Program-made: the position numbers and the translations under genes
Shown here: one piece after another, positions 9,824 through 18,321 of the stretch
How the letters are laid out: each line of letters opens with the position of its first letter
Numbering within the stretch: position 1 is the stretch's first letter
Assembly: GCA_016711345.1 (NCBI GenBank)
Contig: JADJTD010000001.1
Location: forward strand, 248,001 to 312,000
Length of the DNA stretch: 64,000 nucleotides
Source: Chloracidobacterium sp.
Lineage (GTDB): Bacteria > Acidobacteriota > Blastocatellia > Pyrinomonadales > Pyrinomonadaceae
Direction of reading: 5' to 3'
Notes under the pieces: generated by a model
Database searches by the model: none
What the model was told of the DNA's origin: nothing
Seen by the model: the letters and a program-made list of their open reading frames with translations, nothing else

Positions 9824-9849
9824 AAAGGGCGGGTCGAAACCCGCCCTTT
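9824..9849 (-). terminator. Intrinsic terminator of the 1324-aa cohesin/dockerin protein gene
   Basis: An 11-bp perfect stem AAAGGGCGGGT / ACCCGCCCTTT with a TTCG loop (minus strand), followed by a T-rich run, 21 nt past the stop at 9871. Confidence 0.9.
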
Positions 9850-9870
9850 AGTCTTATTGATCGTCGTTCG

Positions 9871-12800
9871 TTACTGAGCGGCGATCATGTCTGTGTTGAC
9901 CGACTGCCCTGTGATGCTGACTGTCAGCGGGGCGAATGCCGAGTGCTTGGAATCGACGCTGACCGTGTACGTCTGGCCGACTGTCAGCCCTCCGAAACGA
10001 TATGCTCCGAATCCATTCGACATTGCAGAACGGATCGCTCCCGTTGTGGTGTCCGTCAATGTGACGCGGGCATTTGCAATGCCCTGTCCCATCGTGTTCA
10101 CCACACGGCCTGTCAACTCGGCCTGGTTTGGTGCCGAGGCTGACAATTCAACCGTTCCGTCCGTTGTAAGCGTTCCCGGATCGCCTTCGTTGAACATCAC
10201 GTTCTCCCAAGTAAGCGGCGAGGTGGAACCAGGGGCTCCGACTGCCGTGAACTTGAGGTTGAGCAGCAATCCGTTGCTGTCGATCGGATACGCTCCGTAC
10301 ATGACCACTCGAAGCAGTCCCGGCTCGTTCGGGTTTGCCACTGCTGTTAAGCCGCGGCTAACCGTTCCTGCCAGGTCAACAGGCTCTGCCTGAGGCTGGA
10401 TCACTGTCGGATCATAACGGAGATCGAATTCATAAGAGATAATTCCCTTATTCACCGCTCCGTTGATAGCCACAGGTATGATCACTTCGCTGTCTGCCGG
10501 TGTCACAAGTCTCGGAGCTGCTATTGCCGTGCTCCTTTCAGGACCTGCTGCCGGTCGAAGCGGACCTGCTGCCCAGTTACCCGTCACCTCGCCCACAAGG
10601 ATACCGATGTAGTCCTGTCCGGTCTGAACACCGATCGGGTCTGTGTATGACCTCGTTGTCGGTGATGCTCCGATCGGGAACGTCGGTTCTGTTACGCTCG
10701 GGACAAAGAACCTCCACTGGTTCGTCAGTCCTACCGGTGCTCCAAGTCCTGACACAAACCTTGCGATCTGCGCTGCGTCGGTCGATGACAGTGCTCCGTT
10801 GTTCGTTACGTCGGCAGCGATCCTTTGACGGGATGTCGGGATAATGTTCGAACCGGCCACATGTTGGGCGATCCTAGCAGCATCAGCTGATGAGACTCCG
10901 TTCTGTCCCGTCGTCTTCGTCACTCCGACAGTGTAATTACCCGCACCGAATCCGGTCAGCGTATATTGTCCGGCCGTTCCGCCAGGTGCCGCTGTTGTCG
11001 TCGTAACGAGCGGCGATCCAACCGTGCTTGCCACCGTCGCGTTCGAGATGAACTTCGTCGTCGGCGATGCTGGGTTTCCGTATGTTACCGTTCCGGCTAC
11101 TGAACTACCGCTAGGTGTACCAGTGGCTGTTGCGGTTGGAGTGTTCGTTGACGTTGGCGTTGCCCCGCCGCATGCGATCGTGGTCGATGTGTTACGCGGA
11201 ACCGGCGGAGTCACAACATCAAAATCAACATTGTTGTTGTTAGTGTCCTGACACCCATTAACTTTACGCACGCCTCCGTCCGCATTTGTTATGGCAACGC
11301 CATTGTTCACTGATGTTCCGCCCTCACCATTACCCGCGGTACCGTTTCCAGCTGCGCCGTATGCGACCCAATCGACAATGTAACTAAGCTGAGTCGCGTC
11401 GCAGGGCGTAGCGGTCGCTCCACAAGTGTCGGGAGCAAGCAGGCCAGTTACCAAAGCAATTTTGCCGCTTGTAGCAGACATGTTCAAGTTAGTAGTTATC
11501 AGGTCAGGAGTTACAGGCAAAGCCGCTCCGGTTCCAGCCGAACCAAGCTGGACAAGGTAAAATTGTCCAGGATTCAGACTGACATTAGGAAGCAAGAACT
11601 CATTTGATGCGCCGCTCGCAAAATTACCAAGAGCCGAACCGTAATACAGCTTGAGGAGATGAAGCGACTGCACACTGGCCGTAATATTTTTGATCTCAAC
11701 ATAATCATACTGATATGTGCCCGTTCCACCGCCGCCGCCGTAAACCTGGCTCAAAACAAACGTCGGCCCGGTTGGTGGCGTTTGTGTCGGAGTCGGTGTA
11801 GCAGTATTGGTCGCCGTGCCCGTTGGTGTCGGCGTTGACGTGTTCGTGGGTGTGCCCGTTGGTGTATGCGTAGGTGTTGGCGAAGCTCCCGCACAGTCAA
11901 ATACGGGAGATGCCAAATTGCGCGGAACGGGATTTGTCACAACGTCAAAATTGTCGTTGTTGTTATTTGTGTCCAAGCATCCAAATACTTTACGCACACC
12001 GCCAATTGTATTGTCTATCGCAACACCATTGTTAACTGTCGTTCCGCCTTCACCACCGCCGCTTGCGCCGCCGTTTCCGGCAGCTCCCCAAGCAACCCAA
12101 TCAACGATGTACGAAAGCTGGGTTGCATCGCACGGAGTTGCGGTAGCACCGCAAGTGTTGATCGGAAGCAGACCCGTCACCAAAGCAAGTTTACCGTTCG
12201 TTGCCGACATAGTGAGATTCGGAGTTACCGCATCGGGAGTTACCGGCAAAGGACTTCCAACCGTTCCGACCGGGCCGACCTGAACAAGATAATATTGACC
12301 CGGATTAACGCTTACATTTGGGAGGATAAACTCGTTAGCGGAAGTGCTGGCAAAATTTCCGGCCGCAGCACCGTAATACAGTTTAAGCAGATTCAACGAC
12401 TGAACAGAACTCGTTATATTCTTAAGCTCAACGTAGTCATACTCATAAGTAGGCGTACCGCTGGTCGCACCGCCGCCGCCATAAACCTGGCTGATGACAA
12501 ATGTCGGTCCCGTCGGCGGCGTCTGCGTCGGAGTCGCCGTTGCGGTATTTGTGGCCGTATTTGTCGGTGTTGCTGTATTAGTAAATGTAGGTGAAGCCGC
12601 CGGCGTATTTGTCGGCGTAAATGTGAAGGTTGGTGTAGGCGATGCAGTTGCACTATTGGTCGCCGTTGGCGTCGGTCCACCGCCGTCTGGAACAAGAGCG
12701 ACTCCGCGAAAGGCGGTGTTGGTTCCCGGCGTTGCGAGGCTTGCCAAAGTTCCTGTAATTGTAGCGTTATAACCAGAAGAGTCGGTTAGTGTCTGCAAGG

Positions 12801-13845
12801 ATGTTCCATTGGCCGTTATATAGAGCGTCACAGTTGAGCCAGAAACCGTACCAGTCAATCCTCTTGCAGCTGTCAAAGTAACCGTTCCATTCGCCGACCA
12901 ACTCGCTCCTACCAAGGAATATTTTTGAACTTGTCCCGCGCCATCGTCCGAAACATAAAGTGTGTCAACCCCTGATACACCTGCATCGAGATCTGCAAAA
13001 AAGTAACTATAAGGCCCACCAGTTAACGGAAAGCCCGCCAAATTAGTGATTGTCTGGCCTGTCGTTGTCGGGGTTCCCGTTCCCACAGTACCAATTCTGA
13101 CTGTCGCCCCTGAACTAGTAGATGTGTACAATTGTCCACCAAAAATCGCTGGAACTCTAAGATTGGTAACTGTGGTGCTCAATTGTGTTGAAGCCCCAAC
13201 GGTGCCAAATGCTGCATATCGAATGCCATTGCTCGAACTCGTCATCCAAAGATCGGTTCCATTAGTACTTGCTGCTCCACGAATATTTCCTGTCGGATCA
13301 TTTAGTGCTGTCGAAGTGTCAACAGTTCCAGCAGCGCTAACACGGCCGATGACTCTATTTGTTGTTGCCGGAGTATCGCTGTTTGGGGCGGCTCCTGCGA
13401 CAGCCTTGTCGTAACCACCGAGCACAAGATATTGGCCGTCGGCAGAACGCGAAAGAAATCCTTCTGAAGTCGAGGTTCCAGAAGCAGTAAGGATGCGATT
13501 TGCTCCGCTTACTGTTGTAGGCATCGCAATAGACTGAACAAGAGTACCTGATGTTGTATATTCATCAAGAAAAACAGCCGTTGCCGCTGAGGTTAGAGCT
13601 GCGGCACCGTCACCCACACGATAAACCACTAAGTTCCCCGGTGTAAACGCCGAATTTGGTGACGTTACAAGTGTGGCCTCAGTTGATGGCTCTGTCTGCA
13701 GGCCAAAGAACTCTTTTACTGAATCGAGAAAAGAAAGGCCGGCGGCGTTTGTGCCGGCTACTGCAAGTGTTAAAGAAACGATGCTAATGAAAGCGACAAC
13801 CGCAAATCTACTAGCAATACGAAACGACCTATGACTCTTAGACAT
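9871..13845 (-). CDS. Modular secreted protein with lamin-tail, dockerin and cohesin domains
   Basis: 1324 aa. Signal peptide about 13-36 (FAVVAFISIVSLTLAVAG), followed by LSFLDSVKEFFGL, a short motif also found in the neighbour (LDFLHSTTVFLGL). Residues about 60-390 look like a beta-propeller of short repeats. Two lamin-tail domains (about 445-650 and 693-892), each opening with SQVYGGGG and YDYVELKN, are separated by Thr/Pro linkers. A dockerin-like pair follows (about 972-1040): the second loop DVTNNGALSSTD has the Ca-binding spacing, the first has lost its leading Asp. A cohesin domain spans about 1112-1233 and a regulatory-like beta-sandwich 1238-1324. Cohesin and dockerin on one chain could drive self-assembly; this is inference. 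GAGGAG sits 9 nt before the ATG. Confidence 0.85.
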   Translation of the reverse strand: MSKSHRSFRIASRFAVVAFISIVSLTLAVAGTNAAGLSFLDSVKEFFGLQTEPSTEATLVTSPNSAFTPGNLVVYRVGDGAAALTSAATAVFLDEYTTSGTLVQSIAMPTTVSGANRILTASGTSTSEGFLSRSADGQYLVLGGYDKAVAGAAPNSDTPATTNRVIGRVSAAGTVDTSTALNDPTGNIRGAASTNGTDLWMTSSSNGIRYAAFGTVGASTQLSTTVTNLRVPAIFGGQLYTSTSSGATVRIGTVGTGTPTTTGQTITNLAGFPLTGGPYSYFFADLDAGVSGVDTLYVSDDGAGQVQKYSLVGASWSANGTVTLTAARGLTGTVSGSTVTLYITANGTSLQTLTDSSGYNATITGTLASLATPGTNTAFRGVALVPDGGGPTPTATNSATASPTPTFTFTPTNTPAASPTFTNTATPTNTATNTATATPTQTPPTGPTFVISQVYGGGGATSGTPTYEYDYVELKNITSSVQSLNLLKLYYGAAAGNFASTSANEFILPNVSVNPGQYYLVQVGPVGTVGSPLPVTPDAVTPNLTMSATNGKLALVTGLLPINTCGATATPCDATQLSYIVDWVAWGAAGNGGASGGGEGGTTVNNGVAIDNTIGGVRKVFGCLDTNNNNDNFDVVTNPVPRNLASPVFDCAGASPTPTHTPTGTPTNTSTPTPTGTATNTATPTPTQTPPTGPTFVLSQVYGGGGGTGTYQYDYVEIKNITASVQSLHLLKLYYGSALGNFASGASNEFLLPNVSLNPGQFYLVQLGSAGTGAALPVTPDLITTNLNMSATSGKIALVTGLLAPDTCGATATPCDATQLSYIVDWVAYGAAGNGTAGNGEGGTSVNNGVAITNADGGVRKVNGCQDTNNNNVDFDVVTPPVPRNTSTTIACGGATPTSTNTPTATATGTPSGSSVAGTVTYGNPASPTTKFISNATVASTVGSPLVTTTTAAPGGTAGQYTLTGFGAGNYTVGVTKTTGQNGVSSADAARIAQHVAGSNIIPTSRQRIAADVTNNGALSSTDAAQIARFVSGLGAPVGLTNQWRFFVPSVTEPTFPIGASPTTRSYTDPIGVQTGQDYIGILVGEVTGNWAAGPLRPAAGPERSTAIAAPRLVTPADSEVIIPVAINGAVNKGIISYEFDLRYDPTVIQPQAEPVDLAGTVSRGLTAVANPNEPGLLRVVMYGAYPIDSNGLLLNLKFTAVGAPGSTSPLTWENVMFNEGDPGTLTTDGTVELSASAPNQAELTGRVVNTMGQGIANARVTLTDTTTGAIRSAMSNGFGAYRFGGLTVGQTYTVSVDSKHSAFAPLTVSITGQSVNTDMIAAQ

Positions 13846-13962
13846 AAATATGCACTCCTCAAAATAGTTACAAGAAACTCTAACGACGCATGGACAAAGA
13901 TGCTTTCATCAAGAGCGGTGGGCCGCTGTCCGCTTCAAATAAAACCCTTATGAATTTAGGAA

Positions 13963-13990
13963 ATTATATTCTAATTCGCACCGATTTCAA
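13963..13990 (-). promoter_or_regulatory. Promoter of the 1324-aa cohesin/dockerin protein gene
   Basis: On the minus strand TTGAAA (13985-13990), 16-nt spacer, TATAAT (13963-13968). The leader is about 110 nt. The same 16-nt spacing occurs at the promoters of both flanking surface-protein genes. Confidence 0.75.
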
Positions 13991-14033
13991 AGTTAACTTC
14001 TGCTTAAATAATATTTCGTTCCATGCTGAACAT

Positions 14034-14070
14034 AAAAAAGCACGAACAGGATTGGAACCTGTTCGTGCTT
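14034..14070 (-). terminator. Intrinsic terminator of the 1160-aa surface protein gene
   Basis: A perfect 13-bp stem AAGCACGAACAGG / CCTGTTCGTGCTT (14038-14050 with 14058-14070), 7-nt loop, then six T on the minus strand. It lies 41 nt past the stop at 14112. Confidence 0.92.
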
Positions 14071-14111
14071 AGTCTATGCCCGCAGTTTAGCGGGGCTGAA
14101 GTTAACTTACG

Positions 14112-17100
14112 TTATTCGCCCGGATCAGCCATGAAGTCAGCATCGGCGACGTTGTCGACTAAGCTGATAACGCGGGTTCCGTTTGTGAAGGTGTAACGCT
14201 GCGAGATGACAGACACGATGTATGTCTGACCAGCCTGCAATCCTTCGAGCGAGTAGTAGCCCATCGATCCGGTCGAAATAACGACCGGCTCACTAAGCGT
14301 GGTGCCCGTAACAACGACCTTCGCATTGCGAATGCCCTGACCGTTTGCCGTCAACACACGTCCCGAGATCGAGGCAGGTGCTGCAGTAAGCGGCAGGAAC
14401 TGAAGTGTCCATCCGCCATCCAAACAGCCTGAGACGGCCGTCGGACTGACAAATGCACCAGCGTCGTCGCGGAGATACAAGCTCCACGTACCGTTGCTCG
14501 GCTGCAAGCCAAACGCACCGAACATCGTCGTGCCGATCGATCCAAACGGTACGCTACCAGCCTCAATATAAGGAGCCGGAGGAGCAGGTGCCTGGAATGA
14601 AGTAACGGGTGATTCCCATGTCGTCGGTTCTGTTGTTCCGGTAACTAATGGACCGGAATCAGGCAGGACAAGCGGCTGGAAGTCAGCAAAGGTCAGATTG
14701 ACCGGTGATCCCTGATTGACAGCGATAACACCGCCGGCATCTGCCATGAGAACATACTTCTGTCCGCCGGGCCCGACGAGTAGTGCGTCGAAGTTATCCG
14801 GTGATAGGTGCCAGAAGCTGTTGAAAATGACACGAATGTTGCCGACCTGCGTCGGTCCGCCCGTAACAGTGATGTTCGACGGATAAATATCAGCCGTCGT
14901 GCCAAGTGTTGTACAGACAGCAGCCGTATTGGAGAATGTCTGCGCCGTTGGCGGTGTCGGTGTGAACGACGGAGTGAATGTTGCAGTTGCAGTTGCAGTG
15001 GCCGTGTTCGTTGCAGTTGGGGTACTTGTCGAACATCCACCACCTACTACATTGAGCGCCACATCATCTACCGAGAAGTTAGAGGCACCGGTTGTTGGGC
15101 CAATGTACTCGAAGGTAATGTTATGCGAAGCACCATTAGCAAAAGCACTGAGGTTGATCACGCGTTCGACGTAAGCACCTTCAGCGGTATCCGGTTCCGT
15201 GTAGCTCTGAACCGTTGTGCCGTCAACCTTGATATTCAGGACATCGGTGAACGGTGTAACGACCGATCCGATACGCATCCAGAATCGAAGTTCTGCCGTA
15301 CCTGCCGGGATCACAACGCTTTGTCCGAGCGTTGCTGTTTCAGGCGCTGTAGCTCCGCCAAACCATGCCCATGTTGTACCATTACGCGGAGCTGCAGTAC
15401 CGCCGCCGGTGCCGCATGCCGCTACGGTACAAAGAGCCGTACCAAAGTTGGTCGAGGTCTGCGGATTGTTCCAAATAGTGCTCGGAACACCACCGCTCTC
15501 AAATCCGCCGTCAACAATAACGTTGGTAGGCGTACATGACGGGCTCGGGAATGCCGTTCCTGTCGATGTAGCGGTAGCCGTAGAAGTATTTGTCGCCGTC
15601 GGGCCGACAGTCGATGTCGCCGTAGGCGTCGCTGTGTTCGTATTTGTAGCAGTTGGGCCAACAGTCGAAGTGGCTGTAGGCGTTGCTGTGTTTGTATTTG
15701 TAGCAGTTGGGCCAACAGTCGAAGTGGCTGTAGGCGTTGCTGTGTTTGTATTTGTAGCAGTTGGGCCAACAGTTGAAGTGGCCGTAGGCGTTGCGGTATT
15801 TGTATTTGTTGGCGTCGTGCCAGTTCCTACTTCAACCGAACCCTTATCACAGGCACCGCCTGCAGGGAATGGACGGGGTTGACGACGCTGATCATCATTG
15901 ATCGGAGAGCCGCAGCCGTTTGTTCCGTTCGGGATCGTGTTTTGGACTAGAGCACCCGGTATATGTGTCTGAGTTCCGCCGCCGTTATTTGCCAAAGCAC
16001 CCAAGCCGGGATCGCCGGTGAGGACATCATGGGCCGCTCCTACGAAAGCAGGATTGGGACTTTCGAAGTGGTTGTAATCAAGCGAAACAGGAAGTTCGTT
16101 AATATCAACGTCTGCGTTAGCTGTGTTGTCAGCAGAGATCGTGTTCGATACAAACGTCGATCCGCCTGCTGTCGTGTCCTGGAAAATACCGCCGCCTTGT
16201 GCAGGTGGTACGGTGTTAGTAGCACTGTTGTTTGCTACGGTCGAGAAATCGATGATGCAGGTCGCTGCCGATCCGTCAGAGTAAACTCCGCCGATGTCTG
16301 CAGCACTATTTCCCGAAACAGTTGAATTTGTAACTGTCAACAATGCAGCTCCGCCGGCACTGCCGGTGTTGATAAGGCCGCCGCCGATGCTCGTCGCACC
16401 TGACAGTATATTGCCGCTGATCGTCGAGTGGTCAACGTTCACAGTCGCGTCAAAGGTTCCACCAAGAATGTTCGTGATACCGCCGCCCTGGCCTGTCGCC
16501 GCTGCTGACGTGTTGTTGCTGATCGTACTGTCGATGATATCGAGTGTAGCCGCTGCTGCTGTCGAAGCAAGATTTCGGATACCGGCATGAAAGTGACTCG
16601 ATGTGTTGCCGCTGACCGAACTGTTCCTGACGATCATCTTTGCCTGCTGATTGTAAAGTCCACCGGCGAATCCGGTAAATGACGCAGCAGTGATAGCGTT
16701 CGAAATATTGTTGTTGATCGTGCAGCCTTCAAACGTTACTGTTGCATCCACCGCACGAACGATGACCGCTCCGCCAAACGTATTGGCTACTGATGATTCT
16801 GCCTTGTTGCCGGTCATCACTGTATTCGTAATGACCGAGGTCATCGTCGGAACTGCTACGTTGTCCTGCGAATCGATCAGCAATGCTCCGCCGGCACCGC
16901 CGGTGCCGAACGCACTTCCTGCTACGTTGCCAGTAAATGTACAGTTCGTGATGATCGAATTGTATTTGTTGATCGTAATTCCGGCGCCGCGCGTGTCTGC
17001 GAAGTTATCCTTTAGGGTAGAGTTGGTGATCGTGAACGTGTTCGAGTTGAAAGCTGTTCCGCCGTCAACCTTGACACCTCCGCCGCGTCCGCCGTCCGTC

Positions 17101-17594
17101 GCGTCCAGAGCCTTGCCGTTCTGTATCGTCATCGCGTTCAGCGTGACTGCGGTCGCTCCCGTACCTGAAATGTGAAACACACGCTCCGTCGCTGTGTTCG
17201 GAGCAGCGTCAGCCTGAACGATCGTCGCAGCTCCAGCTCCGTTGATCGTCAGCGGCGATGTTATATCGAAGTCGCCTCCGGCATTCAGATCCTCGTTAGC
17301 TGCGGTCAGCGATATCGTGTATGTTACGGCGCCGAGCGTTATAACATCCGCACCGGCAAGAGCATTGGCCTCCGTAATTGCCGCTCTCATTGAGCATGCT
17401 CCATTGGCATCCGCGCATGTACCATTGCCCGGTGCCGCATCCTGCGTGTCAGCAGTAGTATTAACCACAAATGTTGCGGCGTTCACATTTACAGAAAATG
17501 CAGCCAAAGTTGCCATAATGGCGAACACGAAGGCAAACATAAATCGCATTTTCAGATTATTCCTGTGCGACAATTTATTATTCAACATAATCAA
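14112..17594 (-). CDS. CSLREA / beta-helix modular surface protein
   Basis: 1160 aa. Signal peptide about 15-39, ending at VNA. A CSLREA-type segment follows (TFVVNTTADTQD at about 41-52, then CSMRAAITEANA at 67-78). Residues about 95-540 form a right-handed parallel beta-helix with repeated ITNST and GGG turns. A Thr/Pro linker (588-678) contains four 18-residue repeats. Then come a jelly-roll-like domain (about 678-848), a P-like domain (about 888-1065) and a C-terminal beta-sandwich (1068-1160) almost the same as that of the 1921-aa protein. Adhesion or glycan binding at the surface is inferred. Start choice: TTG at 17594 stands 6 nt after GGGAGAGGAG; the ATG at 17588 stands 12 nt after it, so TTG fits the spacing better, but either is possible. 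Confidence 0.85.
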   Translation of the reverse strand: MIMLNNKLSHRNNLKMRFMFAFVFAIMATLAAFSVNVNAATFVVNTTADTQDAAPGNGTCADANGACSMRAAITEANALAGADVITLGAVTYTISLTAANEDLNAGGDFDITSPLTINGAGAATIVQADAAPNTATERVFHISGTGATAVTLNAMTIQNGKALDATDGGRGGGVKVDGGTAFNSNTFTITNSTLKDNFADTRGAGITINKYNSIITNCTFTGNVAGSAFGTGGAGGALLIDSQDNVAVPTMTSVITNTVMTGNKAESSVANTFGGAVIVRAVDATVTFEGCTINNNISNAITAASFTGFAGGLYNQQAKMIVRNSSVSGNTSSHFHAGIRNLASTAAAATLDIIDSTISNNTSAAATGQGGGITNILGGTFDATVNVDHSTISGNILSGATSIGGGLINTGSAGGAALLTVTNSTVSGNSAADIGGVYSDGSAATCIIDFSTVANNSATNTVPPAQGGGIFQDTTAGGSTFVSNTISADNTANADVDINELPVSLDYNHFESPNPAFVGAAHDVLTGDPGLGALANNGGGTQTHIPGALVQNTIPNGTNGCGSPINDDQRRQPRPFPAGGACDKGSVEVGTGTTPTNTNTATPTATSTVGPTATNTNTATPTATSTVGPTATNTNTATPTATSTVGPTATNTNTATPTATSTVGPTATNTSTATATSTGTAFPSPSCTPTNVIVDGGFESGGVPSTIWNNPQTSTNFGTALCTVAACGTGGGTAAPRNGTTWAWFGGATAPETATLGQSVVIPAGTAELRFWMRIGSVVTPFTDVLNIKVDGTTVQSYTEPDTAEGAYVERVINLSAFANGASHNITFEYIGPTTGASNFSVDDVALNVVGGGCSTSTPTATNTATATATATFTPSFTPTPPTAQTFSNTAAVCTTLGTTADIYPSNITVTGGPTQVGNIRVIFNSFWHLSPDNFDALLVGPGGQKYVLMADAGGVIAVNQGSPVNLTFADFQPLVLPDSGPLVTGTTEPTTWESPVTSFQAPAPPAPYIEAGSVPFGSIGTTMFGAFGLQPSNGTWSLYLRDDAGAFVSPTAVSGCLDGGWTLQFLPLTAAPASISGRVLTANGQGIRNAKVVVTGTTLSEPVVISTGSMGYYSLEGLQAGQTYIVSVISQRYTFTNGTRVISLVDNVADADFMADPGE
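15586..15801 (-). repeat. 54-bp tandem repeat, four units
   Basis: Units start at 15586, 15640, 15694 and 15748. Each encodes 18 residues of the Thr/Pro linker (consensus TATPTATSTVGPTATNTN). The two middle units are almost identical in DNA, which points to recent slippage or unequal recombination. Confidence 0.9.
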
Positions 17595-17716
17595 ATAGAT
17601 CTCCTCTCCCTTGGTTTTTCAGGCTTTCCGCTTACAGACACCAAACCTTAAATATAAGCTTGTATCACGCGGGGCGTAGTAAATTCTCAATTTGCGTTAC
17701 AAATGATTTCGATTGA

Positions 17717-17744
17717 ATTATATGATTTTCTGGCGTAATGTCAA
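17717..17744 (-). promoter_or_regulatory. Promoter of the 1160-aa surface protein gene
   Basis: On the minus strand a perfect TTGACA (17739-17744), 16-nt spacer, and a perfect TATAAT (17717-17722). The leader is about 120 nt. It is the strongest sigma-70-like promoter in the window. Confidence 0.8.
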
Positions 17745-17839
17745 GGCTATCAGCGGATATACAGCATCGCATACCGACAAAAACGCCAAAAAAGAACGGT
17801 CAAAAGTGAAATTTATGTTGAGCGGGAACGCGTCAAATT

Positions 17840-18241
17840 CTACTTTCCGGCGACAAGCCGCAGCCTTGCGGATGCCAGATCGAGCCTGTCGCGATAAACG
17901 GACGCATCCTCGGCAGCAAGCATTCCTGCCGCCGCAAGTGCCTTTTCGGCTGCGTCAAGATCGGACTTAGCGGAGGCAGAATCAATATCTTCCGGCTTTT
18001 CTGCTGAATCGGCTAGAACTGACACGAAATTAGAATTAACCTCAACAAAACCACCGGAAATAACGAGCTTATCAGTGGTTCCTTTAACCGCATAAGCAAC
18101 GATCCCAGGCTTGAGTGCCGAGACCAAAGGCGCATGGTTCTGCAATATCGCCGCCTCACCCGAAGCCGTGGGTATCGTCACCGAATCCACTTCAGCGTCA
18201 AGCACTTTTTTCTCGGGAGTTACGATTTCTAGTCTAAGCAT
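17840..18241 (-). CDS. atpC: ATP synthase epsilon subunit
   Basis: 133 aa from ATG 18241 (MLRLEIVTPEKK). The N-terminal beta-sandwich has the family pattern VDSVTIPTASGEAAILQNHAP and the C-terminal helical hairpin spans about 85-133. The subunit belongs to the central stalk of F1 and inhibits ATP hydrolysis. An upstream in-frame ATG at 18256 would add MDIGF, but that DNA belongs to a 7-bp repeat palindrome (18246-18316) and the family normally starts at M-x-L-x-(I/V)-V-(T/S)-P, so I chose 18241. It follows atpD; the other ATP synthase genes are not in the window, so the operon is split. Confidence 0.93.
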   Translation of the reverse strand: MLRLEIVTPEKKVLDAEVDSVTIPTASGEAAILQNHAPLVSALKPGIVAYAVKGTTDKLVISGGFVEVNSNFVSVLADSAEKPEDIDSASAKSDLDAAEKALAAAGMLAAEDASVYRDRLDLASARLRLVAGK

Positions 18242-18245
18242 AAAT

Positions 18246-18316
18246 CCAATGTCCAATGTCTAAAGTCCAATGTTCGCAGTTCCTGATTTTGGATCTGGAC
18301 TTTGGACATTAGACTA
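18246..18316. repeat. Heptamer-repeat palindrome between atpD and atpC
   Basis: The left arm (18246-18274) is built of 7-bp units of the type TCCAATG; the right arm (18291-18316) carries the complementary GGACTTTGGACATTAGAC. Together they can form an imperfect hairpin in the atpD-atpC spacer. Related GTCCAAA units occur at 58021-58037 inside another gene. Confidence 0.8.
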
Positions 18317-18321
18317 ATCGG

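Noticed and set aside
15217..15882. 221-aa plus-strand ORF with Val/Ala repeats
   Set aside because: Antisense of the Thr/Pro linker of the 1160-aa protein; the repeats are the complement of the 54-bp units.
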